Source of the DNA: an uncultured Roseburia sp.
GTDB lineage: Bacteria > Bacillota > Clostridia > Lachnospirales > Lachnospiraceae
Direction: 5' to 3'
DNA length: 64,000 bases
Assembly (NCBI GenBank): GCA_944380515.1
Contig: CALWHT010000051.1
Location: forward strand, 1-64,000
The notes beneath the pieces are model-generated. The model saw only the letters and a list, made by a program, of their open reading frames with translations, was not told where the DNA came from and did not search any database. Shown in pieces: positions 16,548 through 25,500 of this stretch. Every line of letters starts with the position of its first letter. Positions within the stretch are counted from its first letter, which is position 1. The translations under genes were made by a program, and so were the position numbers.

Positions 16548-19500
16548 ATGAAAAATACAATGAAAAGAAGAATAAAAGCAACCCGTATGATAGCGTTCTG
16601 TCTGGCGGTTATGCTTGCTTTTGGAAATGAAGAGGTGATTTCTGTTCTGGCGGTGCCTGCTGACGGGACAGAAAGCGTAAGCCCGGAAGAGAGTGGAACT
16701 GAAAGTGAAATGCCGGAAGTAAGTGAGACAGAAAGTGAAATGCCGGAGGTAAGTGGGACAGAAAGCGAAATGCCGGAAGTAAGTGGAACAGAAAATGAAG
16801 TTCCGGAAGAGAGCGGAACCGAAAGTGAAATGCCGGAAGAAGAAACAGAAAGTGAAGCGCCGGAAGAGGGAACAGAGCATGTGATTCCGGAAGAAGGGAC
16901 AGAGAGTGAAATTCCGGAAGAGGGAACAGAGCATGTGATTCCGGAAGAAGAAACAGAGAGTGAAACTTCAGATTCATCGGAAATGACATTGGAAATGGAG
17001 ATGAATTCAAATAGTAAGGCAAGTCCGTTAGCGGCGAATGATGCAGATGCGCCGGAATCGTCGACCCTTCCCAAAACGCTGGAGGAACTGAATGGATTAG
17101 CGGAAAAGGAATTAATTGTGAGATCCCTGGGGGATCTGCTTGTGGTTCAGGCCCTGAGCCGGCAGACAGATTTTGAGGGCTATGAAATTGTTCTGATGAA
17201 ACGCTCGATAGGTGATTTATCGGAAAACCAATCCACCTATACCTGGGATTTGCGGGGAACGGCTTTTGAAGGCTTAGGCTGTGAAGCCTTTCCTTTTAAG
17301 GGGAAAATATCTTCCTATTATGAAGGTGCGGGATTAAATTATATACTGGGAAGTCCGTTTTTTAAGTATTTATCAACAGGCGCAGAGATTCAGGGAATGA
17401 GAATCGCCGGGAATATTACAGGCGCAGATGATACGCCGAAGGGACTGCTAGCAGGCGTCCTGGTGAGAGACGGAGAAGACGGCCCTGAAAACGTTGCCAT
17501 GAAAGATGTGATCCTTGACCAGGTAGTGATTGTGAATCAGGAAACCGTAAATTGCAGCGTATCAAACCCACAGGGAGCGGCAGGCATAGTATATGGCAGA
17601 GTAGAAGCCGTATCCGGCAAACCAATTACGATTTCCTTTGACAGCAGCGCGCTTAAGATATGTACCACCGGGGAAGGGACAGTGTCCGGCTTCCATGCGG
17701 GAGTCATTGCCGGGGAAATGAAGGGGGATGTGACCTTACAGATTACAGATCCGGGTATGCTGGGAAATTTAAGTGTAAGCTCCGTTTCTGTCTGGGGAAA
17801 TGACAACAATGAAAGCGGCGAATTGCAGTGGGATAAGACCAGCGCTGCGGGAATGTATGTGGGAGCGATAGAGGGAGGCACAGTTACTGTCAAAGGAAGC
17901 CAGACACCCTATAAAATCAATGTGCAGAGAGCAGACGGTTACGGAGGCGCTAACGGGGGACTGCTTGGAATGGCTTTTGGCACCCGGATTTCCACCGAAG
18001 CGGCTGCGCATACGCCGGTGATACTTCAGGGAGCGGGAGTTCAGGGAAGAATTGCCGGAGGCATCCTGGGCTATTATGGGCGCGACAGTGAGGATGCCGG
18101 ATTGGCATTAAATTATGTTACCCTTCAGACAGAGATTTCGGCGGCTGACAACGCTTATTTTGCCGGAGGTATTCTGGGACGGTATTACCGCAATATCGAC
18201 GGAAGTGCGGAGGAAAGTGCTTATGATGTGATAGGGCATATCAATATTGAAAAAGCGGTCAGGGCTTCTTACTTTGCAGGGGGCGTTGTAGGGTTTGCTC
18301 ACGGTTCAAATCTAAGGATTGCGGACGTGAAGATAACCGGTAATGTAACCAATGAATTTGCGGGAGGAAATTATGCTGACTGCCGCGGCGCAGGAGGCGT
18401 TATAGGACTGCTCAGCGGCCGGTATGTGGAGATTAGGAATGCACAGATATCTGCCGGCTTTCATCAGAACACATATGCAACCGGCGGGGTTATAGGTGCG
18501 GTAGGCAAAATTAAGAGCAGCTTTAATGAACAGAGAAAATCAATCGTTAAAATCGACGGGGCAAAAGTCACATCAAGCTTCGGATGTGAAAGCGCCACGA
18601 CCGCAAGATGCAGAGGCGGCTTGCTGGGCGTGGTTTATCCGGGAAGCATGGTTGCGCTGGATGGTACCATTGATGTGTCGGGGATGTCCCTCACGCAGAC
18701 GCTTCAGCGGTTTGGAAGAACCGGATATATTGCAGGGTTCCAGGAGGAGGCATTGATTTATCTGGAAGAAACCGCAGTATATGAAAGGCCCGCAAAGGCA
18801 TGGAAGGATGATATCGGAAATTACGGAGGATTATATAAAAACGGCGCCTGGGGAGAAGACGGGAAAACGTTAATCTCTTACGAGAAGGGCGAGGTAACAG
18901 GAATAGTTGAGAAAGACGCAGAAGGGGCGAGGGTTATTGACAGTGAGGCGGATTTCATCCGTCTTGCCATTATGCTCAATACGGGAGGTAATTTTGCTTC
19001 CGGCTGCTTTGACGGGCTGGATAAGGGAACACTGTTAAAAACCGATTATCGTGTGACGAAGTCTCTGAATCTGGCTGACAGCGGTATTTACAGTCTGAAC
19101 AGAAATGACAGCAAGGGTTTGGACGAAGTATTTCAGGGCAGTTTTGAGGGCAGCGGAAGTGAAAACGTTACCATCACCTTGGATAATCTTGATACCAATC
19201 AGTGCAATCTCGCATTATTCCCAAGCGTGGGAGGGGATACGGATTCTGCCGTTACGCCGGTTATTTCCGGCTTTACCCTAAAGCGCAGCATCAAGGGAGC
19301 AGGGAGCTATGCCGCAGGAATCGCATGTCGGGTATTGGGAAATTTTACAGCAGAAGATTTGAATCTTCAGGTAAGTATTACCAGCTATTATAGCGGCTAT
19401 CATTTGGATAACCAGCATTTTGATAATATAACGAATTACTATGGCGGTCTGGCAGCGAAAGTGGATTCTAAGGGCGCTACAGCCTTTACCGTAAAGGATG

Positions 19501-22500
19501 TGAAAATCGGCGGAACACTTATAACGCAAAGAAATTCGGGGAATAGCTGGGCCAATACAGTTGCAGGCGGGCTGGCAGCCGTATATGTTCAGACCGGGGC
19601 TGCCCCCTCTGAGATTTGTGTAGAGAGCTTTACATTGACCGGGGATTTTCACCTTGAGTCCGCGGGAATTTACAGCAGTGGAATGATTACTCTGCTGAAT
19701 GCCGACAATGATACGAAAGATCGGACAGTACTTTCTATGAGAGATATTCGGATTGAAAACGGCGCTTCTATGACAGAACGGTATGCACATGCTTCGATTG
19801 CCGGCGGCGGCTGGCTTGGATGCCAGTGGAAGAATATTGCGCCTGATCAAAGTGCGCATTATTCGATTGACGGCATTACCATTGGCAGTGGGGGCAGTGC
19901 GGAAGAAGGGCCGCAATTGTCCGCAGCAACCTCTTTTGGTGGCCTCGCAGGGCTTATTACCGGACGCATCCAGCTCAAAAACATTCATATTCAGAATGGA
20001 GTTTTTAAAAATAATTATTCCGGAACGCAAAAGAGCGGGCTTTTATTCCGCACAGGCACAGATGCACTGATTGAAATTGATGGATATACCATTGATGGCC
20101 GTACACTGGAGAATCCGGGAACGCCGAATAATACAGGAAATGTGCGGTTAGCTCACAATAATTCCCAGATACGGTTTGACGAGATTGTGGCATCCAATGT
20201 GCAGACCGACGGAAACGGAACTCCTACTTATATGTCCGGCGGTATTGTGAATATTATTTCCAGTCAGTTTACATCCGAACATAAAACTTATGCCCCCCGT
20301 CTGCTGGCGAATACGTCCAATGGATATAATTCCGGCAGATATTATTACAATCTTTTCGGAGACAGCTTTGAAAAGGAATCCTCATTTTTGCAGGAAGAAG
20401 AAAAGCTTACAAAAGAGAATGCGGTGATTCGGAACGAAAGGCAGATGATGATTTGGCATCTGGCGCAGTACATGAATGACTCCATCAGGCATTATTTGAA
20501 AGAATATTATAAGGATGGAGAGATCAGTGACCGCAGCGTCAATACCGTCTTTTCGGGAAAAATCGACCTTTCATCGGTAAGCTATTATCCCACTCCTGTT
20601 ACGGGAGGAAGCTATACCTTTATGGATGACGGAAGCCGCAAGGCGGAGGTCTGCTTTTATGGGCAGGAGATTACAACAGCCGTGGCAGCTTCTATGGGGC
20701 CACAGACAACGGCCAGCCAGCATTATATGCTGCATTCCGGCCTGTTTTTCAGCCCGTCCGGCACGGTGACGGTACAGGGGGAAACAGGCGGTTTCCTGAA
20801 CTTAAGCGGCAGTGTTTCCAATCTGGGAAGCCTCACAGGTGCATTATTTTCCGGCAGGCTTGCAGGAAATAAGAACATATACCGAATCTGTTTCAATGGA
20901 ATCGTTGTAGCGGACTATCAGGGGGAGGAGACTGTCGGATTAATGCTCGGAGACGTTGATGACGGCTCCACGCTGGATCTGTCATGGATAGAGACATCGG
21001 GCTATGATGCACTGGGGGATAAAAAGGCAGCTTCTGCGCTGATTGGCAAAGTGGGCTCGCCCACGGCAAGCGATATCAGCATTGAATTCAGAAATATAAA
21101 AATAGACAGCAGAAAAGAGGGTATTTTTCAGTTTGCAAGTCTGATTGATGAAAACTATTATGTGGAGGATACGGATGAAAATGCTGCCGATGACAGCAGT
21201 ATCCGCCGAATCCGCTATCTGTTTACGCAGGCGGCATTTGAGGGAAAGACGGGTACTCCTTATGCGCCTTTTGATGATGCCGATTCCAATTACGGCAATA
21301 ACAGCTATGTAGAGTCCTATGTAACCATCGGTTCAGAGCTGGCAGAGGGAATTGAATTCTGGGAAAATGAGAACGGACCGGAAGAAAATACGGAGTATTC
21401 GCTGCCGTTTAACGATAACTTTACCTGGACGGGAGAGAATGTAAGCAATACATATCTGCCTTATGTACATACGCAAACGCACGCAGGAAGCAAAGAAATT
21501 GAAGTCAATCCCAAGAACAGCGCGATTACAGAAGGGTGCGGCACCTATGAGGATCCCTATATCATCGACAATGCAAAGCAGCTCCTGTCACTGGCACGCT
21601 ATCTGCAAAATAAGAATGACTACAAATATCTGACAGGCTGGCAGATCAATGCTTATCAGGCGGGACGTGGTGAAGCCGGGGATGGAATCTGCAAGAAACA
21701 GCACAGGAACGATGATTTGAAAGTGTACCAGAGTGAGGGCTTCCCGACCCCGGAGGAGTTAAGCCAGGCGTACTATATGATTTCTGAGGACATTGACCTG
21801 TCTGCTATGAAAAATTCCACAGACAGGCAGATTGCGGAGGATTTTGTAGGACTCGGTACAAAAAAGCTTCCCTTTAGAGGGGTAATCATAGGAGAGATTA
21901 CGGCAGATGGCGATAAGCCTGCAATCACACTGCCTCTTAGAAAGAAATGGACATCTTCTACCAGCAATGTGAATCACGGTCTGATTCAGTATGCCAAAGG
22001 GGCGGTAGTAAAGGATCTGACGGTGAAAGGAGCAACGGATTCAGGCGATGGTGCGGGGACGGGAGTGGCCAAGGTAAGGAACATGGCGGGCGGAGTGATT
22101 GCCTGCGTCCTTGGCGGAGACAATATTATAGACAATGTCGCCGTAGCGGATTTAAAGATTGCATTGGCCAGTACGGATGTTTCAGCCGGGGCCTATGTGG
22201 GCAATGTCATGCAGGGAAACCTTATTTTAAGGAACATGAACGAGAACTGTGCCAAGACTTTCTCGGTGGGAACCTGGGATGGGGATCGCTTTACGGGATT
22301 AACGGAAACGACATATGAGAACTATCCTTATGTGTCCGGGCTGATTGGCAAGGTAGAGGATGGCTGTGTTATTTATGAGGATGCTTATGGCAGTGGAACA
22401 ACCTATGGCAGTGCAGTGCTTGCGCATGACAGTAAGAAAATAGACGGGATTTATGATAATCCGACGCTCCCGATCTGTAAGCATTATGATATTATTGTGG

Positions 22501-25500
22501 GCAGCCATCTGGGGCAGGAACATCGGATTCCGCTGGAAGGCAGCGCAGAGGATGGATTCCTTGCATCCCTGGAGGATGCGGCAGCCCTTCAGATTGTTTC
22601 TATGGCAACCAACTCGGACGCCTTTTCCATTCATTATGATGAGGGCGGATATAGTCAAAATGCTGCCTGCCGTAAGGCGGCATACAGTGAGGTGGGGAAT
22701 GTTTCTGCTACCGGAGCGGGCAGTGATTTTCGGGCGGCAACAGAGCATGATGATGAAACCTACACCGAGCCCTACCTTTATAAATATTTTAATTTTGATG
22801 CGATAGGCGGAAGGGAAGTGACCCTGCAGGAAAGTCAGGAGAGCAGCGGAAGCTATATCAGCAGGCTGAACGCGGCAGCTACAGAGATTACAACCGTCAT
22901 GAGCTATCGGCTGAGTGCTGCGGCCCCGGATGCTGTTTACGATATGAGCGTATATGGCAGAGGCTTTCGCGGGTTAGGCGCTACCTACGGTATGCTGACA
23001 AATACCGCTTACAAAGAGGTGACCGGAGATAAGCTAAACGGGGAGTTTTATTCGGATTTCAGAGCAAACTTTGACGGAAATGGGAAAACAGTCAAAATTG
23101 ATATTGACAGGAGCTATGACAGCACAATCCATACGGCAGCGTTGTTCAATGACCTTTTGGACCGAACGGCCCAAGCCACTTATGAGATAAAAAACCTGAC
23201 GGTAACCGGCAAAGTTGCCAGCGCGGGAGAAGCTCCTGACGGAAATAGAGATTACCCGAACCGTACTGCGGCGCTGATTGGGTTAATGAGAAAACCCTGG
23301 AAGCTGAGTGGCATCACGGTAGAGGATATGACCATAAACGCGAAGGGGCATGCCGGAGGAATTGTGGCATGGATAGAACCGGAAAATGATACTACATTCA
23401 ATTTCAGCAATTGTGAGATTAATCGTACTGAGATATCCTCTTATGGAGGAAGTGTGGGCGGTATAGTGGCTGTAATGACCCAGCACACAGATGTGAACAC
23501 GAATTTCAGCCGTGTGAAGCTTACATTGGAAGGATGCCAGGTAAGCGGAGAGATAGATAAACTTGTCCAATTGGAGGTAAAGAACAGGACTGCGGAACAA
23601 ACGGATAGCAGCGGGACAAATTATCTGAATATCCAAAGAGCAGTAGGACGCAGCGGAGGATTGATTGGATATATCGGGCCCAGACATTCCAGTATCGGGA
23701 CTGCCAAACCCGTCGTTTCTGTGGACATTCATTCTACAGAGGTTTCCTGTGCAGCTGTCATCGGAGCCTATGCAGCGGGCGGCCTGATAGGGGAGTATGA
23801 CGGCTCGGATTCCGCATCAAATGCAGCAGAAGTAACGATTTCCGCCGCTGCGATACAGGATTGCAGCATTGAGGGGACGAGAGGCAATGTAGGTACTTCA
23901 GCCAATTACGATAATTACGGTGTTGGAGGACTCATAGGGGAAATGCGCGGATATAAGCTTGCCGTTGGCGCGGCAGACACTGCAGTATCTGTTTCCAATA
24001 CCCATGTGGTTTCCTCTGCGGATTCCTTTAACAGCAGTGACGCGGCAGCGTTGAGAAACGGTATGTATGCCGGAGGCGTGATTGGATGTCTTAAGACAAC
24101 GCAGGCAGAACTGACGGGGGTGTCTGTTGTCGGAATAGACGGCAATGATGGTTCGGCACCTGACTTCGGAGAGCAGACGTATCAGATTAAGTCCGGAAAA
24201 GCGGATGTCGGAGGTGTGATTGGCAAGACGGTCGGAGCGGGTAAGCTGACGATGAAAGACATACAGGTATCGGGTATGCATATTACTGCGGGCGATTGGG
24301 ACAAAGACAGCTCCGGAGAGAAAATTTTTGCGTCAGGCGGCAGAGCGGCGGGGCGTGTCGGGGGAATGATCGGAGCAAATCAGATGGAGCTGACGATTCA
24401 GGGTTTGGATGCTGGTACCGTTGCGGATGAGAAGGGCGCGGAAGTGGCGAACTGTATGATTACCGCATCCGGCAGTCATGTGGGCGGAATCATTGGCGCT
24501 TTGGAAAGCAGCGGTTCCCCCAATTACCTTCCGGATACAAGCCTCGAAAAAGTAGCCGTTTTTGACAGTATCATCGGCTATAACCATGAAGACTGGTTTA
24601 GCTGCACCGATGTCGGAGCAGGCGGGATTTTTGGGGGAATCCCCAATGTGGCTGCCCACTTTAACAGTCATAGACTGGAAAATGTAAGCATTGAAGACTG
24701 TTGGATTTATGGCGCCAATGTGGGAGGTGTGGCAGGGCAGAGCCAGAATTATGCAAAGCTGTCTTCCTGCACGACCGGATCTGAAACGGCTGCCGGTATT
24801 ACAGTAGAGGGAAATGCAATGTATGGCTGTAATGCAGGCGGCGCAATAGGAAAGTGCAGCTCCACGGCAGTCAATTTTGTCGGAATGGAGATTAAAAATA
24901 ACCGTCTGCAGGCATATGGGACACAGACTGCGGTTCCTTCGGCAGGAGGATTCTGCGGATATACCGACATTGGGACGAATCCTGATTACAGATTGGATTA
25001 TATTTCAATAGAGGGAAATCATATTCTTGCAGCAAATACTGCGGCAGCGAAAAAAATCAACGCAGGAGGATTTTTCGGTTATTCTAATTGGAAGAATTGT
25101 TACATCTACCGCACCGGCCTGAAGGATAATCGGATAGGCTATAGTGAGACCGACCATGGTGCAGAGTTGATGAATCCAAACGCTGATTCCGATTCGAAGA
25201 CGGAGATGAAGCTCCTTCAGATATTGTTTGGAAAAGATAATGGAGAAATAAGTGCAGGGAACAGAGAGGTATATTTACTTCAGGGCAAGGAAAACAGCCT
25301 GGGAACGGTTGCTATGCCCGGTGCGGAGAATCTGCGGAGCGGTTCAATAGGAAAGTACGCAGCCAGAATCGGAAACCTGATTGGTACTTATGGAGGAAAT
25401 GAACCCGTTTATTTCCTTGCACCCGGCATTTCCTATGATGACAGCATTGCCGTGCGCCCGGTTATTGATGTGGGAAGTAAAGAAGAAGTGCCAAAAGAAA

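Noticed and set aside
16487..17074. 195-residue leftward frame rich in serine
   Set aside because: It is the mirror of the acidic coding repeats at the start of the giant gene, has no ribosome site and overlaps two well-supported genes.
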